DNA of 64,000 bases from Aquisediminimonas sp031376385 (GTDB lineage Bacteria; Pseudomonadota; Alphaproteobacteria; Sphingomonadales; Sphingomonadaceae): assembly GCA_031376385.1 (NCBI GenBank), contig JANMDQ010000019.1, positions 1-64,000 of the forward strand, in the 5' to 3' direction. Shown in pieces: positions 1 through 8,526 of this stretch; position 1 is the first letter of the stretch; the number at the start of each line of letters is the position of its first letter. Below the pieces are notes generated by a model that worked only from the letters and a program-made list of their open reading frames with translations, did not search any database and had not been told where the DNA came from. The position numbers and the translations under genes are program-made.

Positions 1-460
1 AGATATTCTTGATCTGTTTGTCGATTTGCAGCGGTTGGCCGTAGCGCTTGCCGGTGAATTGCGCGCGCCATTTGGGCAGGCGGATTTGGTCGCCATAGGA
101 CTCGCGGTAGTCCATCACTTCCACACCCTTGACCGCACCCGCGGTATCGAGCGCCAGCGCATAAGTGATGAATTCGTGCTTGCCGTAAACCTTGTCGATA
201 ATGAGCGTTCCGAGTTTGCCGTTTGCGGCAAAAGCATCAAACGCTGTTACCTTTGCTGCCGTCACGCGCGTCCCGGCAGCCTTAGCAATCGACTTCATCT
301 TTTCCTTGGTCAGCGTTACCGAACGGTCAGCAAAGCGCGTCGCGCTCGGGAACAGAGCTTTTTTAACCGCATCGCCGGTGAAATAGACGGTTGCGTGTGC
401 AGGGCCGCTCGCGAGCAGTAACCCGGCAGGGAGCGCGATAATGAAGGAACGGCGATCCAT
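1..460 (-). CDS. FMN-binding domain protein, exported, 3' end cut by window edge
   Basis: The reading frame starts at ATG 460 and runs off the left edge, so only the first 153 residues are visible. Residues 1-23 look like a signal peptide (twin Arg near the start, hydrophobic core, AHA cleavage site). The stretch from about residue 105 (GVEVMDYRESYGDQI, then a QFTGKRYG segment) resembles the FMN_bind domain found in RnfG, NosR and periplasmic flavoproteins. The Thr that carries covalent FMN in that family would lie just past the edge, so it cannot be checked. It begins 5 bases after the stop of the outer-membrane protein gene and is probably co-transcribed with it. A role in periplasmic electron transfer is inference; an ApbE flavin transferase beyond the edge would support it. 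Confidence 0.75.
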   Translation of the reverse strand, partial: MDRRSFIIALPAGLLLASGPAHATVYFTGDAVKKALFPSATRFADRSVTLTKEKMKSIAKAAGTRVTAAKVTAFDAFAANGKLGTLIIDKVYGKHEFITYALALDTAGAVKGVEVMDYRESYGDQIRLPKWRAQFTGKRYGQPLQIDKQIKNI

Positions 461-465
461 TGCGA

Positions 466-1416
466 TTAAAGCTCCAGCCCTATCGTCAAACCGACATGGA
501 CTTTTTCATGCTCATCGACATTCTTGCCGTTGCGGTTGAACGCAAACTCGCCGCCCCCTGAAATCTGCCACAACACGCCTGCTGTCGCCCAGAATTTTTT
601 GTCGGCATAATGCACCGTTGGGCCAAGATAATTGCCGTTCTGATATTGGCTACCGAATTTGAACGGGAATTTTGATGGGTTCAGATTGGGGTCATAGCCA
701 AAATCAGGGCTGGTCGTGTCGGTGTTAAAGGGGCTGAGATAGTCCGATTGGTGCCGAAACTCGCCGCCTACATACCATTTCGGAGCCACGCGGTAGGAAG
801 CCCCAGCCGTAATATCGAGTGCGATTTCCTTCTCGATGATGCCCGGCGATTTGCGATCTTCCCATTCGATCTTGGGCGAAAAGGCGAGGACAAGCTGGTT
901 GTTCAGGAAGTTTTTCTGGAAATGGAGTTGCAACTCTACCGCGTCCTGATTGATTTCCGAACCGTCGAGCCGGTATTTGAAACGGTGATCCCATTCGACG
1001 CTGACCGCCAAGCCAATCGGGTCTTTGTAGGGGCTGAGAATATTATATTTGAGGCCCGCGTCGATCCCGCCGATCTGAGTCTTCTTGAACCGCCCGCCAG
1101 CGCCGCCCTGCGTATCAAAAAATGGCTGCAAATCTGGGTTGGTCGTCGAAAAGTCGTGATTGAAGACGGCGACCTCACCGTAAACCGTCAAACGATCAGT
1201 AATCCCGTGTTCGACCTCGAAGCGGACATCGTTGAATACGTAATCGGAGTCGGCTTTGCCGCGCTTAGAAATCGTCGCGACTTTAATCTCGGTCTCACCC
1301 TTGGGCAGCGTTTCCGCGCCTTTGGTGTAAATCCACAGGCTCTCGTCGGCGTGAGCAACAGACGGTAGCGCCAATACGCCGATGGTGGCCCACAGGGCGT
1401 ATTTGCGAATCGTCAT
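466..1416 (-). CDS. putative outer-membrane protein (DUF6662-like)
   Basis: 316 residues. The start is ATG 1416, preceded by a GAAGGGAA ribosome binding site; an upstream in-frame start at 1449 has none. Residues 1-23 form a signal peptide (VLALPSVAHA). The mature part is rich in alternating hydrophobic/polar stretches with many aromatic residues and ends in LTIGLEL, as expected of a transmembrane beta-barrel. I recall such proteins as family DUF6662, but this is from memory. It lies directly upstream of the FMN-binding protein, which suggests a shared envelope electron-transfer or metal-linked role; no catalytic motif is visible. Confidence 0.65.
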   Translation of the reverse strand: MTIRKYALWATIGVLALPSVAHADESLWIYTKGAETLPKGETEIKVATISKRGKADSDYVFNDVRFEVEHGITDRLTVYGEVAVFNHDFSTTNPDLQPFFDTQGGAGGRFKKTQIGGIDAGLKYNILSPYKDPIGLAVSVEWDHRFKYRLDGSEINQDAVELQLHFQKNFLNNQLVLAFSPKIEWEDRKSPGIIEKEIALDITAGASYRVAPKWYVGGEFRHQSDYLSPFNTDTTSPDFGYDPNLNPSKFPFKFGSQYQNGNYLGPTVHYADKKFWATAGVLWQISGGGEFAFNRNGKNVDEHEKVHVGLTIGLEL

Positions 1417-1907
1417 TATGTTCCCTTCGTTTCTTATTCTCCTTGGCAATAATGCGAATGAGTTGCAATAGTCTTGGATGCGCGCATGGTCGCTAACGCT
1501 TCAGCTATAACTGTTGATGCGGGTAGGGCCTTTAGCCTCAACCCACCGGGTTGAAATTGAGAGCAGGAAATCATTGCCCGCACGATTTGTGGTCGGTCAT
1601 TGTTTCACGCCACGCAAAGTGCCGTCGTGCAAGCACGCTCGCGGTTTAACCTCTCCGCTTACCGGTTATCGTAGAAGCAATCCCGATACAGTGGAGGGGA
1701 ACGAGCAAGCGACCAGCGAGCGAATTTTGCCAGCACCATAAGTGCTAAGCGAGGCTATATTTAGATGCTGACCAGAAGTGATCGAAAACCCCATGTTGAT
1801 GAGCATCGTCTGCGGAAAACTGAAAAAAAATCTACACAGTTTCTACACAGGCTAAAAATGGGGTATTTTTCGTAGTAAAATCAATAACTTACGCGAAACT
1901 AATATTT
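1417..1907. other. intergenic stretch without a recognisable gene
   Basis: About 490 bases between the outer-membrane protein gene and tRNA-Pro. A 75-codon frame at 1514..1741 has no ribosome binding site and no recognisable protein pattern, so I do not call it. The last 100 bases before the tRNA are AT-rich. I looked for tmRNA, SRP RNA and 6S RNA patterns and saw none. Confidence 0.5.
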
Positions 1908-1984
1908 TGGTCGGGACGACAGGATTCGAACCTGCGACCCCCACACCCCCAGTGTGATGCGCTACCAGGCTGCGCTACGTCCCG
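1908..1984 (-). tRNA. tRNA-Pro(GGG)
   Basis: Read on the minus strand, this 77-base stretch folds as a cloverleaf: acceptor arm CGGGACG/CGTCCCG, D arm with CCTGGTAGCGC, anticodon stem CACAC/GTGTG around a loop with anticodon GGG, and T arm with GGTTCGAATCC. The discriminator base is A and the CCA end is encoded (TGGT at 1908-1911 on the plus strand). No integrase or second copy of the 3' end is seen nearby, so there is no sign that it serves as an attachment site here. Confidence 0.97.
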
Positions 1985-2066
1985 ACCGCCGGTGTCCCGG
2001 TGACACGGGCCTTACGCGCCCGTTCTGGGATTCGCAAGGCCTGCCCCATATTACGCTGGTGGGCGA

Positions 2067-2375
2067 TTACTCGCCGATCAGAGTGCGGACGCTGGCGACT
2101 TCATAGGCCTTTACGCTGATTGATTGAATGCTAGCGCTGCCAATCGCTTTGTTGAATGCGGTCATATGCGGCATTTTTCCGTGGGCGTTTAGCGCATCTT
2201 CATCCCGCCACCGTTCTGAAATGATCAGCATGTTGGGGTCGGTCACGTCGCGTGAAAAGACATATTGTTCGCAACCATATTCTGCGTGAGTGGCGGCCAT
2301 TTGGGCGGCCATGGCGCTTTGCAGCCGGTCAATGTCGCCCTCTGCCAGTTTGATTGTGCCCATGACGACGATCAT
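2067..2375 (-). CDS. ABM-fold putative quinol monooxygenase
   Basis: 102 residues, start ATG 2375 preceded by AAGGAGAG at good spacing. The order of features matches the antibiotic biosynthesis monooxygenase (ABM) dimeric ferredoxin-like fold: N-terminal strand IVVMGTIKL, helix with the AAQMAATHAEYGCEQY turn, ISERWRDEDALNAH segment, and a HMTAFNKAI helix. Members act on quinols or as oxidative-stress enzymes; the substrate cannot be told from sequence. It is a single-gene unit between tRNA-Pro and the divergent sec operon. Confidence 0.8.
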   Translation of the reverse strand: MIVVMGTIKLAEGDIDRLQSAMAAQMAATHAEYGCEQYVFSRDVTDPNMLIISERWRDEDALNAHGKMPHMTAFNKAIGSASIQSISVKAYEVASVRTLIGE

Positions 2376-2488
2376 TTTGCTCTCTCCTTTTACCTGTGTT
2401 TGCTAACCATGTTGCCGCTTCGCCTTGAACATGTTAGGCGCGCGCCTCACATTGGGGTGATGTTCAATTTTCCCCATCAGACAAGAGT

Positions 2489-2845
2489 ATGCCCATGTTT
2501 GCAAGTCTATCCACTGCGTTAGTTTTAGCGGCTGCGCCCGCCGCCGCTGGCGGAATGGGCGCTTTCTTTGCCAGCGGCATTATGCCGATGATCCTGATTT
2601 TCGTTATCTTCTGGTTCTTGTTGATCCGTCCGCAGCAAAAGCAAATGAAGGATCACAAGGCCAAGGTTGCGGCAGTTAAAAAAGGCGATAGCGTTGTGAC
2701 TGGTGGTGGCCTGATCGGCAAAGTCACTAAAGTAGAAACCGACACGATCGAAATTGAGATTGCAACTGGTATCAAAGTTAAAGCCGTCAAATCCACGTTG
2801 AGCGACGTTAATCCGCTCGCCCCACCCAAACCCGCGAACGACTGA
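2489..2845 (+). CDS. yajC: preprotein translocase subunit YajC
   Basis: 118 residues. One N-terminal membrane segment (MPMILIFVIFWFLLIRP) is followed by the family signature RPQQKQMKDHK and a small cytoplasmic domain (GDSVVTGGGLIGKV). YajC joins SecD and SecF to aid SecYEG-driven export in the inner membrane. It sits 8 bases before secD in the usual yajC-secD-secF order. An alternative start at ATG 2495 has better spacing from the AAGAG site, so the first two residues are uncertain. Confidence 0.95.
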   Translation: MPMFASLSTALVLAAAPAAAGGMGAFFASGIMPMILIFVIFWFLLIRPQQKQMKDHKAKVAAVKKGDSVVTGGGLIGKVTKVETDTIEIEIATGIKVKAVKSTLSDVNPLAPPKPAND

Positions 2846-2853
2846 CCCAGACG

Positions 2854-4458
2854 ATGTTGGATTTCCCAAAGTGGAAAATTTGGCTGGTCATGGCCTTTAC
2901 TGTGACGGGCATGATCTTCGCCTTGCCGAGCCTGCTTCCCAAAGCAGCAGTCAGTTGGCTGCCGCAGCGGTTGCAAGATACGCGCGTAAATCTGGGCCTT
3001 GATCTAGCAGGCGGCAGTGAGTTGCTGCTCGAAGCCACAACTGACGATGTGGCCAAAATCCGCATGGAGCGGATGGAAGAAGCTGTGCGGACCGATTTAC
3101 GGCGCGGCGATCCCCGGATTGAAGTGGGCGACATCTCCACTGCTGGCGGAATCTTGTCCTTCATGCCGCGCAACACTGCCGACGTCGATAAAGCGCGGGA
3201 GCGGGTCTATAATTTGACAACAGGCATTGGCATCACTGGCCAGCGGGACTGGAATGTCGATATCCGCGATAGCACGCGCATTGTGATGACGCCGACAGCA
3301 GCGGGCCTTAGCGACGAAATCAACAAGGCGATGGAAACTGCGCGCGATGTGGTGCGGCGGCGGATTGACCCGGATGGAACCAAAGAAGTGTCCGTCACCC
3401 GCCAAGGTGCAAATCGCATTCAAGTGCAGGTTCCCGGGCTGAAGGATCCTGAAGGACTGAAATCACTGCTCGGCAAGACCGCGAAGCTTGAGTTCAAGCT
3501 AGTTGACGAAACGGCCGATCCAGCGACGCTGGCACAAGGCGTTGCGCCCCCGGGCAGCCAAGTGTTGGCTTATTCCGACAATCCGTCCGGGGTGCCGTTC
3601 ATCGCAGTCAAACGCCGTCTGATGGTGTCTGGCGATGAACTGAACGATGCGAGCCAAGGCTTTGACCAGCAAAGCAATGCGCCTGTCGTTAACATCCGTT
3701 TCAACAGCCAAGGTGGCAAGAAGTTTGGGCGTACGACCACGGAGAATGTGCAAAAGCCGTTTGCGATCATCCTGGATAATGTTGTCATTTCGGCGCCGAA
3801 TATCAACGAGCCTATTCTCGGCGGGTCCGCCCAAATCTCCGGTAACTTTACAGTCAAATCGGCCAACGAACTGGCGATCTCGCTGCGCTCCGGCAAACTG
3901 CCCGTCGCGCTCAAAGTAGTCGACGAACGCTCAGTTGGTCCTGATCTGGGTCGGGAGTCCATTGATAGTGGTATCAAGGCCGGGATCGCGGCAACGCTGG
4001 CGCTGATCGTCTATATGTTGCTCACTTACCTGCGGTTCGGGGTCTATACGACAGTCGCACTGCTGGTGAATGGGGTCCTCATTCTCGGCTTGATGGCTGT
4101 GTTCGGCGGCACGCTCACATTGCCGGGTATTGCAGGCTTTGTGCTGACCATCGGAGCGGCAGTGGATGCAAACGTCTTGATCAATGAACGGATACGGGAA
4201 GAAATTGCGCGTGGTCGGCAGACGATCCAAGCAGTTGAATTCGGCTATAAAGAAGCCTCTAGCGCGATTTTTGACGCCAACATCACCAACGTGATTTCCG
4301 CCGTCATCATGTTCTGGTTTGGCTCTGGCCCGATCCGCGGCTTTGCGGTTGTGTTGACGCTAGGCATCGTTACGTCCGTGTTCACGGGTGTCACTCTTAC
4401 GCGCTTGATGGTTTCTCGCTATTTGCAGAGCAACCGCCCGCGCGAACTCATTATCTGA
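2854..4458 (+). CDS. secD: protein translocase subunit SecD
   Basis: 534 residues. An N-terminal membrane segment is followed by the motif GLDLAGGSELLLE, a large periplasmic P1 domain, and from about residue 370 the block of membrane helices with the GAAVDANVLINERIREE signature between helices. With SecF it uses the proton gradient to complete translocation of exported proteins. It begins 8 bases after yajC and secF follows 14 bases later. Length and domain order are normal for the family. Confidence 0.97.
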   Translation: MLDFPKWKIWLVMAFTVTGMIFALPSLLPKAAVSWLPQRLQDTRVNLGLDLAGGSELLLEATTDDVAKIRMERMEEAVRTDLRRGDPRIEVGDISTAGGILSFMPRNTADVDKARERVYNLTTGIGITGQRDWNVDIRDSTRIVMTPTAAGLSDEINKAMETARDVVRRRIDPDGTKEVSVTRQGANRIQVQVPGLKDPEGLKSLLGKTAKLEFKLVDETADPATLAQGVAPPGSQVLAYSDNPSGVPFIAVKRRLMVSGDELNDASQGFDQQSNAPVVNIRFNSQGGKKFGRTTTENVQKPFAIILDNVVISAPNINEPILGGSAQISGNFTVKSANELAISLRSGKLPVALKVVDERSVGPDLGRESIDSGIKAGIAATLALIVYMLLTYLRFGVYTTVALLVNGVLILGLMAVFGGTLTLPGIAGFVLTIGAAVDANVLINERIREEIARGRQTIQAVEFGYKEASSAIFDANITNVISAVIMFWFGSGPIRGFAVVLTLGIVTSVFTGVTLTRLMVSRYLQSNRPRELII

Positions 4459-4472
4459 CGGGATTTTGCTCG

Positions 4473-5504
4473 ATGCGCCCCATGAAACTTGTTCGTGACA
4501 ATACGAATATTCCGTTCCTGTCCTACCGTTGGTGGGCATTGGCTTTGTCGATCTTTCTGCTCGTCGGGTCTATTGCCATTGTCGCCGTGCGCGGCTTGAA
4601 TTGGGGGGCGGATTTTTCCGGCGGCCAGTCTATGCGCGTCAGCTTTGCTAAGACTGTGGATGCCGAAGAATTGCGCAGTCGCATTGATAAGCTCGGCATA
4701 GCAGATGTGTCGATCCAGGAGTCTGGCGACGGAAAAGAAGCCACGCTGCGCATTCCTCTGGCCAATGCAAACACCAATCCTATCGGACAATGTTTCGGGT
4801 CCAACCCCCTTGCCAACGAAGAAAAAGACGCTGGCGCCGCCAATGCGACGGCATCAAAAGTGCGCGCGGAAATTCTCAAATCCTACCCGGGCTCATCCAT
4901 CGGGTCGGTGGAATCAGTGTCTGGAAAAGTCTCTTGCGAACTTTTCAGCTCTGGCAGCGTTGCCCTTTCGCTCGCGATGCTGGGGATCGCGTTGTTTATC
5001 TGGTTTCGCTTTGAATGGCAATTCGGCGTTGGCGCGCTTGTGACACTGTTCCATGACGTGGTGCTGACTTTCGGTTTCTTCGCACTCACTCAGTTACAAT
5101 TTGACCTTGGCATTGTGGCTGCGATCCTCACGATCACAGGCTATTCACTCAATGACACGATCGTGGTCTATGACCGCATTCGGGAAAACCTCCGCAAATA
5201 TCGTAAGATGGACATGACAGCTTTGCTTGATCTATCGATGAACGAAACTCTGTCGCGAACCGTCACGACATCGCTTTCACTGATCCTGACGCTTGGCATT
5301 TTGTTGGCGATGGGGCCTGAGATCATGTTTGGATTTACCGCCGCGATGCTGCTGGGTATTGTGATTGGAACATTCTCGTCCATCTACATCTCCGCGCCCG
5401 TGCTGCTGTGGCTCCGTGCCGGGCCGGAAAGCTTCATTCCTGATGAGGCTACGATTGGTAAAGGCCAGCGGACGACACAGAGTGAAGGGTTTCTGGATCG
5501 TTAG
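4473..5504 (+). CDS. secF: protein translocase subunit SecF
   Basis: 343 residues. Motifs include GADFSGGQSMRV after the first membrane helix and SLNDTIVVYDRIRENLR in the C-terminal helical bundle, the SecF counterpart of the SecD signature. The start ATG 4473 gives MRPMKLV; ATG 4482 is a possible alternative. It is the last gene of the sec operon, and a palindromic repeat follows 6 bases after the stop and may end transcription from both sides. Confidence 0.97.
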   Translation: MRPMKLVRDNTNIPFLSYRWWALALSIFLLVGSIAIVAVRGLNWGADFSGGQSMRVSFAKTVDAEELRSRIDKLGIADVSIQESGDGKEATLRIPLANANTNPIGQCFGSNPLANEEKDAGAANATASKVRAEILKSYPGSSIGSVESVSGKVSCELFSSGSVALSLAMLGIALFIWFRFEWQFGVGALVTLFHDVVLTFGFFALTQLQFDLGIVAAILTITGYSLNDTIVVYDRIRENLRKYRKMDMTALLDLSMNETLSRTVTTSLSLILTLGILLAMGPEIMFGFTAAMLLGIVIGTFSSIYISAPVLLWLRAGPESFIPDEATIGKGQRTTQSEGFLDR

Positions 5505-5510
5505 CGCCAT

Positions 5511-5600
5511 CCGCTCACCCTGAGCTTGACGAAGGGTTGGTGCAGGAGGAAACAACAAGCGTCATTCCCACCAACCCTTCGTCAAGCTCAGGGTGAGCGG
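5511..5600. repeat. palindromic repeat between secF and glycosyltransferase gene
   Basis: Two perfect 31-base inverted arms (5511..5541 and 5570..5600) contain CCCTGAGCTTGACGAAGG. The element lies between convergent genes and can fold as a hairpin in either transcript, so it may act as a bidirectional terminator. Related copies lie at 12232..12323 and 22342..22431. Confidence 0.9.
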
Positions 5601-5608
5601 CACTGCCC

Positions 5609-6784
5609 TCATTCCGTGAAACGTCCCACCAACCCATTCAAATGCGCGTAAAGCGCCGCTGTGTTCGCCTCCCACGTAAACCGCTCCGCCACGGCACGAA
5701 CCGCCAAAGGATCGCGCGGGTAAGAAATAAGATCATCCATCGCCGCCGCCAGTGTTTCCACTTCCGGGGCGACAATATGCCCTGCATCAGCCCGGTCCAT
5801 CAATTCACGCGCACCACCGACATCTGTCGTCACGACTGGCGTCCCGCAGGCCAGTGCTTCCACCCAAGCGTTGGCCAACCCCTCTGATTTCGACGGCAAA
5901 CACATCACATCCGCCGCCGCGAGCCACCGCGCAATTTCAGCATGAGGAAGCGCACCGAGGATTTTTACGCGGTCAGATATTCCCAGCTTTGCGGCCAAAG
6001 TGCCGAGCGTCTCTGCGTCCTCGCCCTTCCCGATCAGCGCCAGTGACACGCCGTCCAGCGTTGCCACTGCCTCCATTGTCAGCGCCTGGCGTTTGCGCGG
6101 GATGAGTGCGCCAACGCTCAACACCAAAGGGCCAGATATTCCCAGTTCCGCCTTAGCCTCCGCGCGCTCGCCAGCCTTGAAAAGCGACAAATCAACGCCC
6201 GTATAGTGAACCCGGATTTTGTCGGCTTCCATCCCTAGTGCGACCATGTCGCCCTTCAGCGCACTGGCGACTGCAAGCAACCCGTCGGCGCGATAAGCCG
6301 CGTCCAGCACTTGACCGCGTGTGGCAGGCTCCACGCCCCAAAACTGGATGTCCGCGCCGCGCGCTTTGATTGAGACTGGCACGCAGAACATCTCACCAAG
6401 CTGCACGGCGGCGGGACCATCGGGGAAGAAAAACTCCGCATCAATAACATCAAAGGCAAATTCGGCCCGTATACGGCGGAGCAATGGCGTAACCGCACGC
6501 GCCATTGCGCTTGCATCAAAACGACCAGAGGTGCCGGGAATGTGAATGAAGCGAGGGCGATAGACCGTTGTGCCTTTCCATTGCTCCACCAGCGGGAGTG
6601 CCGCCAATGCGCGATATCTGGGATGCAAAGACAGCGGCCAAGGCGGCACTCCAACTGGGGAGACAACGCGCACTTCAACAACAGGATGCGCGGCAAGGCC
6701 CAATGTCTGCCGTTCCACAAAAGGCCCGAACGTAGGCCGCGTCTGATCAGGAAACAGGCTCGCCAAGGTCAAAACGCGCAACAT
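5609..6784 (-). CDS. glycosyltransferase family 4 protein
   Basis: 391 residues with the two-domain GT-B layout. The N-terminal domain opens with LRVLTLASLFPDQTRPTFG, typical of GT4 acceptor domains; the C-terminal donor domain shows LVLSVGALIPRKR and the E-x7-E pattern in SEGLANAWVEALACGTPVV. It should transfer an activated sugar to a glycan or lipid acceptor at the cytoplasmic side of the membrane. The mannose-6-phosphate isomerase gene ends only 6 bases before its start, so the pair may share a mannose-linked polysaccharide role (inference). Confidence 0.88.
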   Translation of the reverse strand: MLRVLTLASLFPDQTRPTFGPFVERQTLGLAAHPVVEVRVVSPVGVPPWPLSLHPRYRALAALPLVEQWKGTTVYRPRFIHIPGTSGRFDASAMARAVTPLLRRIRAEFAFDVIDAEFFFPDGPAAVQLGEMFCVPVSIKARGADIQFWGVEPATRGQVLDAAYRADGLLAVASALKGDMVALGMEADKIRVHYTGVDLSLFKAGERAEAKAELGISGPLVLSVGALIPRKRQALTMEAVATLDGVSLALIGKGEDAETLGTLAAKLGISDRVKILGALPHAEIARWLAAADVMCLPSKSEGLANAWVEALACGTPVVTTDVGGARELMDRADAGHIVAPEVETLAAAMDDLISYPRDPLAVRAVAERFTWEANTAALYAHLNGLVGRFTE

Positions 6785-6790
6785 ATGATG

Positions 6791-7636
6791 CTAAGTTGCG
6801 GGGAACAAAGGCAAGGGGCTTGGCCCGGAATAGGCGAACAGGATTTCTGCCCCCGGCGAAAGCATCACATCAACATTTCGGCGGATTTCCCAACACTCCC
6901 CTGGCAGAATATCTTGTTCGCTGACTTCGGCGTGACCGACCATTGGGATCAACCACGCCAGCGCTCCGATTGGCAGTTCGATCGAACGCGTGCCATCCCA
7001 AGTCCATTTTTCAACCACGAATTTTCTGCCCGAAACGAGCACAGCCCGGCCATCGGCAAGTTCAAAGCCACCATTTTGACAAATAAACGGCTCTCCACGC
7101 GAAACCGCAATCCCATCATCCAAATGCAATTCACGGGGGCGGCCATAATCATAGAGGCGGTAAGTCACATCAACATTTTGTTGTACTTCGATCAGGGTAA
7201 TACCGGCACCAATGGCGTGCACTGTACCAGCGGGCAGATAGAAAACACCACCCGGAGAAACAGGCTTCCAATCCATGAGGGCCTCAATGCTGCCGTCCAG
7301 CGTGGCCGCACGAAGTTCATCGCTACTGACGGACCGCGTGGTTCCCATGGCAATCGTCGCGCCGGGTTCTGCGGCCAAGATGATCCATGCTTCTTCTTTA
7401 CCACATGGCAGGCCGCGCTCTCGCGCTTGCGCATCACTCGGATGGACTTGAATGGACAGGCGCTCGCTCGTGAACAAATATTTGACCATCAGATCATGCG
7501 TGTTGCCGGGCGGCGTTTCGAACCAGATCTCTCCTATCGGCGCGCCGTCTGCCGCCACATCAGGAAAGCCAAAGCCGAGGTCGCGTCGGCCCCATGGTTT
7601 CTCAACAGATATTGTGGAAAGTCGTGTCGCGGTCAT
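6791..7636 (-). CDS. manA: class I mannose-6-phosphate isomerase
   Basis: 281 residues, the short form of the type I phosphomannose isomerase cupin family. Zinc-site motifs are visible: QVHPSD and GKEEAW in the first half and YLPAGTVHAIGAG in the second. The enzyme interconverts fructose-6-phosphate and mannose-6-phosphate in the cytoplasm and feeds GDP-mannose synthesis. It lies upstream of the GT4 gene on the same strand. The symbol is given by family; a GDP-mannose or rhamnose branch enzyme is a less likely alternative. Confidence 0.85.
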   Translation of the reverse strand: MTATRLSTISVEKPWGRRDLGFGFPDVAADGAPIGEIWFETPPGNTHDLMVKYLFTSERLSIQVHPSDAQARERGLPCGKEEAWIILAAEPGATIAMGTTRSVSSDELRAATLDGSIEALMDWKPVSPGGVFYLPAGTVHAIGAGITLIEVQQNVDVTYRLYDYGRPRELHLDDGIAVSRGEPFICQNGGFELADGRAVLVSGRKFVVEKWTWDGTRSIELPIGALAWLIPMVGHAEVSEQDILPGECWEIRRNVDVMLSPGAEILFAYSGPSPLPLFPAT

Positions 7637-7721
7637 TTCGTCTCACCTCTGCCACAGAAAGCGCGCGGTCCGCAATCTCCGCGCTTGGCGAACGGGCAGA
7701 GAGTGGTTAAGACTTGGTGCC

Positions 7722-8504
7722 ATGAAAAGTTCCATTGCTCGTCCGCTTGCGCTTGCGCTCCTTGCAACAGTCTCACTCTCCGTCGCTGGATGCGCGGGCA
7801 GTAAAGCCAAGAAGGATACGTCCTACGTCGCGCGCGACGTGAATACCCTTTACGCGACAGCCAAAGACAAGCTGGATCGCGGCGATTTTAAGTTAGCGGC
7901 AGCCTTGTTTGACGAAGTTGAACGGCAGCATCCCTATTCCGTCTGGGCTCGGCGCGCACAATTGATGAGCTCGTTCAGCTATTACATGGCCCGCGATTAC
8001 AACGAATCAACCAGTTCTGCGCAGCGTTTCCTGTCGATCCATCCCGGCAACCGTGATGCGCCTTATGCCTATTACCTCATTGCGCTCAATTATTATGAGC
8101 AGATCGAAGATGTGACACGCGATCAGAAAATCACGCAGCAGGCGCTCGATTCCTTCGGGGAACTCACCCGCCGCTATCCCACCAGCCGCTATGCCGCCGA
8201 TGGTCGGTTAAAGGTTGATCTGGTGCGTGACCATTTGGCGGGCAAGGAAATGGAAATCGGCCGCTTTTACCAGCGCCGCGGCAATTGGCTGGCCTCAACA
8301 GTGCGCTTCCGCAAAGTGATCGACAGCTACGATACGACCAGCCACACGCCTGAGGCATTGATGCGCCTGACTGAAAGCTATTTGGCGCTTGGCATTCCTG
8401 AGGAAGCGAAACGCTCCACCGCAGTTCTGGGCCACAATTACCCCGGCAGCAAATGGTATGAGCGCGCTTTTGCTCTGACGCAGAAGCATGTGCCCGGGGT
8501 TTGA
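7722..8504 (+). CDS. bamD: outer membrane assembly lipoprotein BamD
   Basis: 260 residues from ATG 7722; the open frame extends upstream to 7452, but that part overlaps the divergent isomerase gene and lacks a start signal. Residues 1-24 form a lipoprotein signal with a lipobox ending at Cys24 (SVAGC). The rest consists of TPR-like helical repeats with the BamD pattern LAAALFDEVERQHPYSVWAR and YAYYLIALNYYEQI. BamD is an essential part of the BAM complex that inserts beta-barrel proteins into the outer membrane. It lies 22 bases ahead of recN, a gene order I associate with alphaproteobacteria. Confidence 0.95.
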   Translation: MKSSIARPLALALLATVSLSVAGCAGSKAKKDTSYVARDVNTLYATAKDKLDRGDFKLAAALFDEVERQHPYSVWARRAQLMSSFSYYMARDYNESTSSAQRFLSIHPGNRDAPYAYYLIALNYYEQIEDVTRDQKITQQALDSFGELTRRYPTSRYAADGRLKVDLVRDHLAGKEMEIGRFYQRRGNWLASTVRFRKVIDSYDTTSHTPEALMRLTESYLALGIPEEAKRSTAVLGHNYPGSKWYERAFALTQKHVPGV

Positions 8505-8526
8505 GTTGAGATTTGGGTAGGAAGCC

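Noticed and set aside
1514..1741. A 75-codon open frame
   Set aside because: No start signal and no recognisable protein features.
1417..1907. tmRNA, SRP RNA or 6S RNA before tRNA-Pro
   Set aside because: None of their conserved sequence cores could be found.
6542..7804. A 420-codon open frame on the plus strand
   Set aside because: It lies antisense to the glycosyltransferase and isomerase genes, has no ribosome binding site and shows no family pattern; the minus-strand genes are well supported.
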